Shown here: piece after piece, positions 34,570 through 46,482 of the stretch
Position numbering within the stretch: the stretch's first letter is position 1
How the letters are laid out: each line of letters starts with the position of its first letter
DNA from: Kitagawia praeruptora
Lineage: Eukaryota > Streptophyta > Magnoliopsida > Apiales > Apiaceae
Assembly (NCBI GenBank): GCA_037693485.1
Contig: CM075347.1
Span: forward strand, 61,414,501 to 61,478,500
Length of the DNA stretch: 64,000 nucleotides
Reading direction: 5' to 3'
Notes under the pieces: model-generated
Databases searched by the model: none
What the model was told of the DNA's origin: nothing
The model's input: only the letters and a program-made list of their open reading frames with translations
Translations under genes and position numbers: made by a program

Positions 34570-37500
34570 TACCTTTGTGTTTGCAGGGCAAAGAAAGTGA
34601 AAAGAAGGTCATGTGGATTTTCGACAGTGGATGCTCAAATCATATGACTGGTGATATGGCCCTGCTATCACAGTATGAGGAGAAGGCTGGCCCAATGGTT
34701 GCTTTTGGAGATGACAGCATGGGTAACACATTGGGATATGGCAAGTTGAAAGTTGGAAATATCATCATTGAAGATATAGCACTGGTCAAAGGACTCAAGC
34801 ATAATCTGCTAAGTGTTGGTCAATTTACTGATAGAGGATTCAAGGTGGATTTTGACAAAGATGAATGTTTGATCACCCACAAGAAGACTGGTGATTTTGC
34901 TCTATCTGGAGTAAGGAAAGGAAGCCTGTTTGTAGCCAATATGGACTCTGCAAACAAGGACAAAATTTGTTGCTTCTACTCAAAAGCATCAAATGAAGAT
35001 TGTTGGCTGTGGCACAAGAAATTATCACACCTGAACTTCAAAGCCATTAATTCTCTGGTCAAAAGAGAGTTAGTAAGAGGCATGCCCACACTTGAATTCT
35101 GTCAAGAAGGAGTGTGTGTGGCTTGTTAAAGAGGAAAAATGAAAAGATCGAGCCACAAGTCAAAGACAGTGACATCAATAACCTAGCCCCTACAACTCAT
35201 TCATATGGACTTGTTTGGGCCTGTCAATATTATGTCATTAGGAAGAAAGAAGTATGCCTTAGTGATGGTTGATGACTTTACAAGGTATACATGGGTGAAA
35301 TTTCTGGCATCAAAAGATGAGGCTCCACAAGTAATCATTGAGCACATAAAGAAAGTTGACAAGGAAGCAAAGGCCAACAATGCAAGTGTGATTGCATTAA
35401 GAAGTGATAATGGAACAGAGTTCAGAAATGCCATACTTGAAGCATTCTGCAAAGAGAATGGAATTTCTCAGCAATTTTCTGCTCCAAGGACTCCACAACA
35501 AAATGGAGTTGTTGAGAGAAAGAATAGAACTCTAATTGAGGCTGCTAGAATAATGTTGCTTGATGCAAAGATGCCTACATGTTTTTGGGCTGAGGCTGTG
35601 AGCACTGCATGCTATATCCAGAACAGAACCCTCATCAACAAAAACACTGGAAAGACACCTTACAATTTGATGACTGGAAAGAAGCCTACTCTAAAGTATG
35701 TTCATACTTTTGGAAGCAAATGCTTTGTATTGAAGGATAATTCAGAATATGTTGGAAAATTTGATGCAAAGGCATTTGAAGGAATTTTTCTTGCCTACTC
35801 TATGGAAAGAATTGCATACAAAGTTTATGTCATCAGTCAAAAGAAAATTATGGAAAGTACAGATGTGACATTTGATGACAGCAAACTACCTGGATTAGAA
35901 GAAGCCAATAATGAAGATAAAGATCCATTAAAGTTTGATAATCTAGATGATTCTGATGAAGAGAATGAAACTGAAGTTGAAACTCAAGTTCAACAAACTC
36001 AAGTGAATGATGATACAAGAGAAGAATTTGTGCCAATCAATAGTGGAGAAACAAGCATCCAAGACACACCTGTGAATAGTGGCAACATCACAGGGGAAGG
36101 AAATGAGAATGATCAGGACTTGGATGATGAAGCAACATCAAGAATGAGAAATCAGACTGAGCATTCAAGGAAATGGGATAGATCACACACTGCAGAGCAA
36201 ATTATGGGAGATCCTAATGCAGGAGTAAGGACTAGGAGAGCAACTCAGAATGAGTGCCTCTATGGTTGTTTTCTATCTCAGGTTGAGCCTAAGAAACTTG
36301 ATGATGCACTTTTAGATCCAGATTGGATAATTGCTATGCAAGAGGAGCTGAATAAATTTGAAAGGAGCAAAGTATGGGAACTTGTGCCTGCACCAAAAGA
36401 TAGAACCATTGTTGGAAGAAAATGGGTTCTGAAGAATAAGATGGATGAAAATGGTGTAGTCATAAGAAACAAAGCAAGGTTGGTTGCAAAAGGATACTCT
36501 CAACAGGAAGGCATTGATTATGATGAGACATTTGCCCCTGTTGCTAGATTGGAAGCCATCAGAATCTTCTTGGCATTTGCTGCTCATTCAAACTTTAAAG
36601 TTTATCAAATGGATGTCAAGAGTGCATTTCTGAATGGAGAGTTGGAAGAAGAAGTTTATGTGCAACAACCACCTGGCTTTGAGGATCCACACTTCCCAGA
36701 ATTTGTCTACAGATTGCTTAAGGCATTGTATGGACTTAAGCAGGCTCCAAGGGCATGGTATGATACTCTATCACAATATCTTCTTGAAAATCAATTCACT
36801 AGAGGCACATTGGACAAAACACTCTTTTACAAGAAGCATGGTGATGATATTATCCTAGTTCAGATCTATGTGGATGATATCATATTTGGGTCCACAAATG
36901 AGAAGCTGTGTGAGAAATTCTCTAAACTCATGCAGAGCAGATATGAGATGAGTATGATGGGAGAGTTGACATTCTTTCTTGGGTTGCAAGTCAATCAAAG
37001 GAAGGATGGTATCTTTATCAGTCAAACCAAGTACATAGGGATGGGCGTCGGGTCACTTCGGGGTCGGGGAGTGCAATCCCCGCCCCCGATCCCCGAACTC
37101 CTACCCGCTCCCCGAACCCGCCCCGATCCCCGAACGGGGAGATATTTTGCTCCCCGATCCCCGTCCCGAACGGGGGACGGGGATCCTCGCGGGGAATCGG
37201 GGTTTTTTATTTTTATTAAAAAAATAAATTTTATATATTTTTAAACAATTTTCATAATAAAATTAATTTGCTAAATTATAATATATTATATATATTTTAA
37301 ATTCAATGGTCTATTCTAAAAAATGTTTCAAATTAATTTTTTTTGTACTAAAAGATATAATTAAATTATTATAATTAAATTAAATTTTACTATTAAACTC
37401 TTGAATATACGAAATGAATTCAAAATTTTAAGCATTAATAATATATGTAAATATATTTACTTATAACAATTTATTATATATATATATATTAAAAATTAGA

Positions 37501-38464
37501 ATCGGGGATCGGGGCAGGGATCCCCTAATCCCCGACCCCGCCCCGATCCCCGAATTTTTTTAAAAATATTCCCCGCTCCCCACCCCAAACCCGAAAAATT
37601 CCCCGAATCCCCGACCCGAACGGGGCGGGGATCGGATCGGGGTTGAGCGGGGCGGGTGAAATGCTCATCCCTACAAGTACATCAAGGATTTATTGAAGAA
37701 TTTTGACTTAGAAGACTCCTCACCTGCAAAGACACCCATGGCCACTGTCACTAAATTAGATGAAGATGCTAAAGGCAAGAAAGTAGATATCACAGTCTAC
37801 AGAGGCATGGTTGGTTCTCTACTCTATCTCACTACAAGTAGGCCAGACATCATGTTTGCTACATGTTTGTGTGCAAGGTTTCAATCAAATCCAAAAGAAT
37901 CACATTTGATTGCTATAAAAAGGATCTTTAGATATCTGAAGGGCACTCCAAACTTGGGTTTATGGTATCCTAAGGACACAAGGTTCAATCTGGTTGGTTA
38001 TTCTGATGCTGATTATGCTGGATGCAGAGTGGATAGGAAAAGCACCTCAGGTAGCTGCCAGTTTCTTGGACAAAGGTTAGTCTTTTGGTATAGCAAGAAA
38101 CAACAATCTGTGTCAACTTCTACAACTGAGGCTGAATACATAGCTGCTGGAAGTTGTTGTGCTCAAGTGCTTTGGATTAGAAACCAACTTAGAGATTATG
38201 GACTTGTGTTGGAAAGAATTCCAATCATGTGTGACAACACAAGATTGCTCTATAGTTGCCAATCCTGTCAATCATTCTAGAACAAAGCACATTGACATCA
38301 GATATCATTTCATTAGAGAACATGCAACTAATGGAACCATTGAGTTTCATTATGTCCCTACAGATTAATAACTAGCTGACATATTCACTAAGCCATTAGA
38401 TGAAGCCACCTTCACAAGGTTGGTTAGTGAGATTGGAATGCTGAATTCTTCTGATTCTGGCTAA
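34570..38464 (+). pseudogene. pol: Element F pol: protease, integrase, RT, RNase H (broken, with a MITE inside)
   Basis: Protease WIFDSGCSNHMTGD near 34615. Integrase zinc motif (WLWHKKLSHLN...CVAC), DLFGPVN at 35210, RSDNGTEF and PQQNGVVERKN. RT with YVDDIIFGS near 36870. RNase H up to LADIFTKPL near 38367. Breaks: TAA 35127-35129, TAG 35184-35186, the hAT-like MITE 37036-37673, a one-base frameshift near 38245, and adjacent TAATAA (38366-38371) where YVPTD leads into LADIF. The long frame that runs on to 37244 reads into the MITE, and its tail is not element protein. Confidence 0.88.
37036..37673. mobile_element. hAT-like MITE in F's pol
   Basis: 638 bp with ends TAGGGATGGGC and, inverted, TAGGGATGAGC, similar to Ac/Tag1-type hAT ends. 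It is flanked by the 8-bp duplication CAAGTACA at 37028-37035 and 37674-37681. Subterminal parts are very GC-rich with many GGGGATC/GATCCCC runs; the centre is AT-rich. Removing the element and one duplication restores the pol frame. Confidence 0.93.
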
Positions 38465-39320
38465 GCGAATATATCAACTAAGTTGTTGCAGCAGTAAACA
38501 CTTACTTTATTTAGATGCTCAATATTTTTGAAGTAAGTGTTGGCTGAAATATATGATTTATAAATATTTCCAATCTGCTACATATATCAGAAAATCATAT
38601 TTTGTCAACTTGAAATTTCTGTGAAATTTTGAGAACATCACTATTTAATCTGTTGGAATATTCTTTATAGAATATGTCTGGTAGATTTTCAAAAGATAGT
38701 GAAAATTGAGTTTCTATGAGTAAAAAGAATAGTTCGATAAGTCAGACTTCTCGAATGGTTCATTTCATTGTTAGTGGTCGACTTCTATAACAAACCTATT
38801 CAGGACACTCTTGAGTTCTCAAATAGTGTCTTTTAGAGAACTCGAACAGAGACATGAGTGAGTTCTCGAATAAGGTATTTAAGTTCTCTATTGACAGAGT
38901 TCTCGAATAGCATGTTTGAGTTCTCGAATCATTTGAAAAGGCTGATTTCTCGTTGAATTTTAACCGATTTTGGATTTTTATTCAAAATTCAGAATTACTC
39001 ATAAAAACATATCTTACCTAATTTAGAATTTATTCTAAGTTAGATAACTGCCAGCTGTGAGTCACAACATGCTTGAGTTATCGATTAAGCCTTTCTTGAC
39101 TTATCGAATAGTTGTTTTCTACTTCTCGAATGCCTGACTTGTCGATACAAAACATATGTCTAATCGACAATTCTATTACTTCATACATATACAATTCTAC
39201 ATCTATTCGATTCACTTCATTCGATTTCTCAAGCATCTAAACTCCCAAAACCTCTGAAAACCCTAACTGCAAAAGCTTAATTTCTTCTTCAACCTTCATT
39301 CTCTTTTCTTCTATATACAA
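38465..39320 (+). other. Element F spacer with inverted ATTCGA-type motifs
   Basis: Non-coding stretch between pol and the third frame. About ten motifs from 38732 to 39150 are the reverse complement of the U3 units, for example GAGTTCTCGAATA (twice) and GACTTCTCGAATG. Some forward units lie at the end (about 39203-39225). It probably contains the leader of the third frame. Confidence 0.75.
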
Positions 39321-42300
39321 ATGGCAAACACCCAACTCACCATACCCACTCAAACCAATTTCATCGCAATAACTAACGATGTGGAAGCACCTAATGCAAA
39401 CTTCAAGTGCTTTGTACGTTGGATGTCAGAATCATACATCAAGAGTGCACTATCAACCAACCCAACTCTGTATCTGGACCTCCTAGAACAGTTTTGGAGA
39501 ACTGCCACTGTGGAAGTCATTGCCCTCAAGAATGCTATAACCTCCTATGTAGTCTATTGCAAGATTCAAGGCCAGGATATTACTATTACTACAGCAGACA
39601 TGAATCAAGCACTGGAATTATAACAAGAGTCATATGACACACTGGCCACAAATACACAGTTGGAAGAATTCTTTGAATTCATCAACTACTCAGATGTGAT
39701 CAATTTTGGGAAGTTAAACAGGAAGCATCTGCGGAAAGAGTGGAGTTATGTGTTTGCCACCATTCTTCAAGTCTTCACAGCCAGAAAGTCAAGCTTCGAT
39801 CAAATTAGTGCACCTGCACAGCAAATTAGCTATGCCTTGGCTTATGGGAGAAAGATAGATGTTGGTCAAATTATTCTATAGGAGCTATATGGGAGACTTG
39901 GCAAGAACACAGCCAAGAGAGGTACTGAAATTTTCTTCCCTCGCTTTATTTAATCTGTACTTAACTTTAAAAATGCTAAATTGATTGAATTGCCTGGAGT
40001 AGATAACAGTAGAATAGGCTACCCTAGGTCCATGACCAAACTTATTTTTGGTAATTTGGAGACTAGGAATGATGTGGATGTAAGACTCAAAATAACTCCC
40101 CATATGGAGAGTCTATTTAGGACTTACCCCCACAATATGCCAACATTTGACTCAAAGTCACAGTTAGCACAGCCTAAGCAAGTAGTACAAGATGCTAACC
40201 CAAGGCTTGCTAACCAACCCTCTCAACCGAACACTCTACCACATAGTGAGCCAACTGCATCATCCTCTCAAAAGGGTGATGTTAGTAAAAAGAAGAGAAA
40301 TGAGGTAATGTCTGCACCCTTGAACATATTATCTGACGCAGCATTGGCTGTGGAATTAGGTATAGGTAGTGAGGAACCTAAGTCACCCTTACAGAGGCCA
40401 AAGAGGAAGAAATCTAGGACCACCTCTTCAGTCACACAAATGGCTGAAGTTGTAAAATCAGGGGCACACAGTTCACTAGATGTATCCTCTCAACAGGGTG
40501 CATCTATAGAATCAAGCATCCTCCCCAATGCACCTATTTGTACAGAGTCAGTACATGGGAGTGATAAGGCTGGCACAACACTGAGTGGAGGGTACATCAT
40601 AATTGAAACTCCCTCTATCTCTCAGGGGGAGTTGCCAAAATCAAATCTACAAAACACTTCTCTTCCAGAATCTACCATTAATTTTTCTTTGGAGCCTGCA
40701 ACTCAAACAATTGAGGAGCAAGGCATTGATCATCAAGAATTCTCTTCTCTTGATGAGCCAATGGATTCAAGTGACTTGGTGCATGACACCTTGCTCACCA
40801 CCCAGGACCCACATTTAGATGGTGAGGGAATGCATGCTGGGGCATATCCTAATGACACCATCACAAACACAGAGGTTCCACTAGTTATCACTAGAGACTC
40901 TGTGCCTGTGTCAACTACTGGTGTAACTCATCCCAATTCTGTGGAGACACCAGTAGTAGAGTCAATCCATCCGGTTGCAGAAGTTGCATCTGTAACTGAG
41001 GAGTCTAGCTTGCCTAGCTCTAGCTCTGACTTTATGTCACAATGGCTGAAGCCTGTGCAACATGACAGTGCTTCAGGATCAGGGTCTGTTCCACAACAAT
41101 TGACGGTTGAAGCACTTCAAAGCTTAATCGTGGATCAGATCCCTGAGTTCACAAAGATTGCTCAGAACCTTCTCACTGTCAACCTGCCAAATCCTGACTA
41201 TGAAGCTATTCTCTTATGCCACAGAGATGATGTGGAGCTACAGAAGACAAAGATAATAGATGATACTGAGAGAGATGACAATGTAGATGCCTGGCTACAA
41301 GGACAGTTTGATATTCCTCTCTCAGACAACCTTCAGTATCTCAAAGAAGAGTACATCACTTCACTAGGGTCCAATGCCAAATCTCTCACTTCCTTGGAAA
41401 GGGTCTAAAGACAGAAGTTAATGAAGTGTGTACAGCCACAACCAAGGAGGTGTATGAGATAAAGAGGACTTTTGATTCTAAATTCCCTCAATTGGAGACT
41501 ATAGTCAAGGATATTCTAGCCTGCAAGTCTACATGCACCAAGATGGACAATGGTTTATCCATTCTCAAAGATGCTGTCACAGGCCTAGGGCACCAATTCC
41601 AAAATCTCTCTGATCAGACAACTGAGGCCAATGCCATGCTTAGGACACTTTTTGCCAATCAGTATGGAGATAAGCTAATCACTGAAGTCCCAGTGCATGA
41701 TATGACTAGGTTTGAAGTGCAGAGACTTAAAGAACAATCCCTGTCTGGCTTCAAATCTACTCAATTATTCAACAAGGTAGATGCACTTGAAAAGGAGGTA
41801 GCCACTCTCACTCAGTCTAATTCTCATCTTACAGACAAGGTAGCAACTCTCACTGAGCAGCTGAACACTCAAGCCACCACCACAGCTGATGTTCTCCTGC
41901 ATCAACAGTCCATGTTGTCTACAATGATAAAGCACATGGGTCTCCCTCTCCTTGAAGAATCTTCAAACCCTGTGGTCTCTCATCAAGCCTCTGTGCATGA
42001 CAACAAGCCTAAGGGGGAGAAGAGGACCTCAAGGAACTCAAATCCAAAGGGGGAGAAAACTCAAGCTAAAAGCATCAAGATAAATGAGGGTGGTCACCAA
42101 AGAGCTTCAAAATCCATATCCATACCCAATGTACCAGGCAAAGGAAAATCAAAAGTTGATGAGCCTCCATCTTCTATGCCAGTTGTCACTCTACCAACTG
42201 TGCACATCACCACTCCTGATGGTCAGAAGCAATCTATCACAACCACAGTGATTGCAGGGAGTATGCCATCTGATAACTCTCCATCTACCAAAGTTGAAAG

Positions 42301-43970
42301 TGTCAAACTTGTAGAAGTAAAGGTGGTTACTGAGGCCAAGCTACAAGAAGTTGCAAACTCTAATGTCTACCATGATGATGCATTCTTGAAGTTTCTGAAA
42401 GTCTCAAGGGAATAGGCTGATGACACTTTAAATATATCTAAGGAGGCTGAGGGATCAGATTAATTACTTCACTGTGATACCTAGGAGAGTAAATGGCTTA
42501 TGGCTCAAGGAGGTGATGATGGTGGCAAAATCCAGTATCTGGCATCTAACCTACAACACTCTACAAACATTGAAACATTCAGAGATAGATGCACTGATCA
42601 GGCTGCCAGAAGTAATCAAGAAGCCATGGACAATCATCTACCAATATGGCACCAAAATTGAAGACATCAAGCAGTTGGTCATTCCCAATGACCTCACTTC
42701 TAGAAATCACAGACTTATCATTGCTATCACTGATCAACTACAGAAGAAGGGTGGAACCAGAAATGCTGAAGAACTAGAGGCACTGCAAATTCTCAGATCC
42801 TTTATTGCAACTGATGTAATTCCATAAATTGCCAAGCCTAGGAGAAATAAGGATGACAAAGATGAGGATAAAAGTGATGGGAGGAGGAGAGATCACAGGA
42901 GTGATAAGGGAGATGAAGACAAGAAAAAGAAGAGGGATGACAAAGAGAAGAAAGATGGTAATGACCAAGGGAAAGTCTATGAGAGGACAAGTGTGAAACA
43001 GTAAGCCATAGGCATTGTTGACAGTAACCTCACCACAATACAAGACTCTAAGTCTAGGGTGAATACTGTTAGTAGTGACCTACAAAAGTCAAATTCCATG
43101 GCCTCTGCAAATGTTTTACTACCTCAAGAAGAGAAGGAGATTCAAGCCAAGAAACCATGTGTATGTTTCAGAAAGCAAACTGCTAATGGAATACTACTAT
43201 GGTCTTCCAACAAAGGTCAAAAATTTTAGCCAAGCAATCAAGTAAAAAAATGTAATTTCAAGCATGCTGCTAAGAGAGTAAAGCCATCCAGGTCAAGAGC
43301 CCTAACAATCATTCTAGGACTGAAACTCCAACCACTAGATGAAGATTTTGATGAAGACCAACTGCTATTTCTGAGAGCTCAAAGAATCTACTATGCTGCA
43401 ATTGTGAATGACTTCCTTGAGATCAAGTATACTGATGGGAGACAGAGAAAATTCAAACAAGGGGGTTGTCAAAGTTGGGGCAAGTTATATGAGATAGAAA
43501 GAATTATTGCATTGTTGGATTCTGAAGACAAGGTGGAGAAAGTATGGAAGCTGGAGTTGATTAACTTTGTGAGAATGAAAAGAAATCATGTTGAAGCAAT
43601 AAGAAAGGGGTGCCTTGAGAAATGGTTAGAAAGAGAGAAAGAAATTGATAGACTGGAGATTGAGGCAGAAAAGCTAAGGGCTAAGGGATTGTGTAGAGTT
43701 CAGTTTGATCCCTATGTGGTGAAGTATAGGAGAAGAAATGGAGACAATGTCAATATCAGATTGAACCTACTCAATCATTATCCTGCCAATATACTAAAAC
43801 CAGTACTTGAAGATTTCAAAAACTCTATCCTGCTTGAAGAATTAGATGCTATGGCAGAAATCATAAGAGCTATGGATGAGAATGCAAGGAGGGAGCAAGA
43901 AAGAAAACAGAAAGCATATGATGATCTACAAGCCAAAGCAATGAAAATGGAATCAAAGGGGAATGGCTAG
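39321..43970 (+). pseudogene. Element F third reading frame, about 1550 codons (Sirevirus-type extra frame)
   Basis: Starts at the ATG 39321 and is recognisable to 43970 as three linked parts: 39321-41408 (frame 0), 41409-42415 (shifted one base near 41405) and 42474-43970 (frame 0 again). Stops within: TAA 39621, TAG 39879, TAA near 39951, TAG 42413, TAA near 42826, and others near 43002 and 43229. The N-terminus has FVRWMSESYIKSAL and LEQFWRTATV, a domain I know from extra frames of related plant elements. Then come a Ser/Thr/Pro-rich middle, a leucine-rich coiled coil near 41780-41870, a Lys/Asp/Arg-rich patch at 42840-42990, and a charged helical C-terminus. I see no signal peptide or membrane segment, so calling it env-like would go beyond the evidence. 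Confidence 0.7.
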
Positions 43971-44094
43971 TATTTCATCATATTGTAAGAATACTCAACT
44001 TGTAATTCAACTCATGCTCTCAATCAAATTTCATACTTGTACTTTTTAAAGTTTTATCTTTATGTATGTTAGGCTTGTTATCAGACATGAAATT

Positions 44095-44139
44095 GTGACT
44101 AAGGGTCTTACTCACAATTTGGGGGAGATTATTAGTCAC
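44095..44139 (+). other. Inverted repeat spanning F's polypurine tract and LTR start
   Basis: GTGACTAA (44095-44102) and TTAGTCAC (44132-44139) are perfect 8-base arms. The loop contains the purine tract TTTGGGGGAGA (44118-44128); the LTR starts at 44130. Confidence 0.7.
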
Positions 44140-45417
44140 AGAGACATGCCTGTTTAACTCTAATAACAAGCCTAATTGTTTGTAATGCTTTGCATTACTT
44201 ACATGACCTCTTAACTGAGGGAACCTCTAGTTGTAGAGTTTCTACTTGCTTTGTACTTGTAATAGGCATCAAATTCTAGCTGTGTAACTATACTTATTGA
44301 GTCAAGAATAATGCTTGAAAGAAGTTTCAAGGTTCATGCCTCAAGCAAGAAGATGAAGACTGTCAAATAAATCACAGTTGGGATTTGAAGAAATGAAGAA
44401 TTTGCCAAAGTACCAATTCGAGAAGTACTTTTGTCTATTCGAGAAGTCTAGCATTCGAGAAGTCAACGATTCGATATCTCAAGACACTATTCGATATCTC
44501 TGAATACACTGTTCGATATCTCATTCGATATCTCAGGGATTCGATATGTCTACTACTCTATTCGAGAACTCAAGAAGTCAACAAGTCAAGATGGTATTCG
44601 AGTTCTCAAAGAGTCAACAAGTCAAAGTTCAGTTCGATATCTCAAGGACTCAGAAAGCTATTCGATATCTCAGGGATTCGACATGTCAAAATGCTCTATT
44701 CGACAACTCAAGGATTCGAAAAGAGCTATTCGAGAAGTGATTCGATATGTCATATAACAGTATTCGAGAACTCAGAGTTATCGATCAAGTCAATCCTAGT
44801 TCTCGAATCACTTACTTAGTCACTTCTCGAATACATTCTTGGAGACAAAATACTGAAGAAATTGTACAAGTCAAAAGCCTGGAACAAGCCAATGCACTTT
44901 ATGGACCACAATCTGTAATGTGCTCTGGAAAGCCTACAAGGAAGCTTGGAGAGATATAGAAGAGACAAAAGGGCTAAAGAAGTGGATCTGAACAGGCTTT
45001 GCAAAGTCAAATCTGAAACCGTTTGGACACTTACTCAAAAAGGATAGACAGACTAGAAAGTAATTTGTTTAGCTACCTTATTTGCAGTAAGTAGGTTGTA
45101 TCCATGTTCTATAAGGATACAACCTCACTTCCTTAGTTGTTAACTTTTGAGGAGTCAAGTTTTTCATACATTGTAAGTCATATCTCTCTGAGAAAAACTG
45201 AAGCTGAGAATACTATCATTTGTATTCAGAGATTGTAGCAACCTTTATCTAATACAATATTAGATTAAAGTGATATCGTGTCTTGTGTTGCTTTTATCCG
45301 CACTCATATCTTTGCACACACAAACACCTATCTTGCTACATAGACTCAAGAACAAGAAAAGTTCAAGAATCCATTCACCCCCCCTCTGTATTCTTTTACT
45401 GTATTCAATACTCAACA
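44130..45417 (+). repeat. Element F 3' LTR
   Basis: 1288 bp ending CTCAACA. It starts TATTAGTCAC where the 5' LTR has TGTTAGTCAC, so base 2 changed. The motif array spans about 44415-44835 and includes an extra block (about 44495-44535) absent from the 5' copy. It lacks both the MITE and E, and so gives the empty sites for both. Confidence 0.9.
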
Positions 45418-45871
45418 CTGACAATAAACGCGAGGGGGAGACTTTTACAGCAATTTAAAGAATATTGGTGGAAGAATATTGCTGAACAAACCTTTGCAGA
45501 ATAGCCACAGAGGACGAACAAATAATCATCAACCAAACAAACACAATCTTGTCGAATAGTTACAACCAAGAAGAAAGCTTGGTGGCTACAACAAAGTCCA
45601 ATGATCTACTTTATTCGCAGTTTCACCAAATTAGATCAAAAAGAAAAGCTAAGTGACTATCCTTTAGCTTATATATATATATTTCTTTGCACACTATAAC
45701 ATTATAATATGATGGTATTACCGAGTGACATGCGTTTGTGTAATCCTAAGTTTACTCTATATTATGTTTATTATTGTTACAACTTACAAATTCAAGAATA
45801 AATTAGAACTTATTGCTCATACGATTTTTTGAACTTTCTACATGTGTACAAAACTCCTGGACAAAGCGGGG
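45418..45871 (+). other. Element D interior, second piece
   Basis: Begins with the second CTGAC copy and ends with the first CGGGG copy of H. AT-rich; no coding potential recognised. Confidence 0.7.
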
Positions 45872-46286
45872 TGTTAGAGGTCCAATCTCTTAATGGGCCG
45901 AACCCATAGTCCAATATTGAGCCCAAGGAATAAAACAGCCTGTTCCATACAAACGTTCACATGGTTTATGTGGCCGACCGTGGCCATAATTAAAGGTACT
46001 TTACCTTTAAACGGTCACATGGTCCATGATCCCAAGAATATTTGATACTCTGGAAAGCAGATCTACATCTCAACAACTACAAAGGAAAATAAGTATAAAA
46101 GGAGGTATGTTTGTTCATAAAATCAATAACTACACACACAACAATACAGACTCTCTACGTTCAAATTACCTTACAAAAAACCGACTAACTTATTCTCACA
46201 CCGGAGGTGAATCGGGGGGCTCCACCCTCGCATTCTCTTTCTGCAGGTCCTACCGAACGAAGCCCGGGAGAAATCTGGTCGTAACA
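45872..46286 (+). repeat. Element H 5' LTR
   Basis: 415 bp, TGTTAGAGG to CGTAACA. TATA box at 46093-46100. Identical to the 3' LTR by eye over its whole length. Confidence 0.95.
46093..46100 (+). promoter_or_regulatory. TATA box of the H LTR
   Basis: TATAAAAG in the context AAGTATAAAAGGAGG; the 3' LTR copy is at 52252-52259. Confidence 0.65.
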
Positions 46287-46288
46287 TT

Positions 46289-46306
46289 TGGCGCCGTCTG
46301 TGGGAA
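46289..46306 (+). other. Element H primer binding site
   Basis: TGGCGCCGTCTGTGGGAA, two bases after the LTR; same type as D. Confidence 0.88.
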
Positions 46307-46346
46307 CGTAGAGATATACTCGTATCAAGAAACCTACCAGAAAACT

Positions 46347-46482
46347 ATGACGATTGAAGAAACACCCATCAATGATAGCAGCACCGTGGCTGGAAACAGT
46401 CGTTCCGTTCCTCCAATATTTCCGAGGACAGCCCCACCCATTCCCCCAAGACTGCTAAACTTTGATGAAGAAGGAGATATGC
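46347..46482 (+). pseudogene. gag: Element H gag, N-terminal stub
   Basis: The ATG at 46347 opens MTIEETPINDSST..., a Pro/Ser-rich start of the kind seen in Tat gag. It runs about 45 codons to DEEGD, where the internal deletion joins RT sequence in another frame. No capsid domain is left. Confidence 0.65.

Larger units (their letters stand above)
21542..45417 (+). mobile_element. Element F: large Sirevirus-like Copia retrotransposon inserted in D
   Basis: LTR ends TGTTAGTCAC...CTCAACA, flanked by CTGAC at 21537-21541 and 45418-45422. Order: 5' LTR (split by a MITE and element E), primer site, gag, pol with hAT MITE, spacer with inverted motifs, a very long third reading frame, polypurine tract and 3' LTR. 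Net length without guests is about 14.0 kb, large for Copia but normal for the Sirevirus/Maximus group, which is known for an extra frame after pol. All three frames carry stops and frameshifts, so F is inactive now. Confidence 0.9.

Noticed and set aside
37032..37244. C-terminal extension of F's RT frame, rich in Pro, Arg and Gly
   Set aside because: It is the hAT-like MITE read in frame after the duplication CAAGTACA.
39321..43970. Calling F's third frame an envelope gene
   Set aside because: No signal peptide, furin-like site or membrane anchor visible; only its position after pol suggests it.
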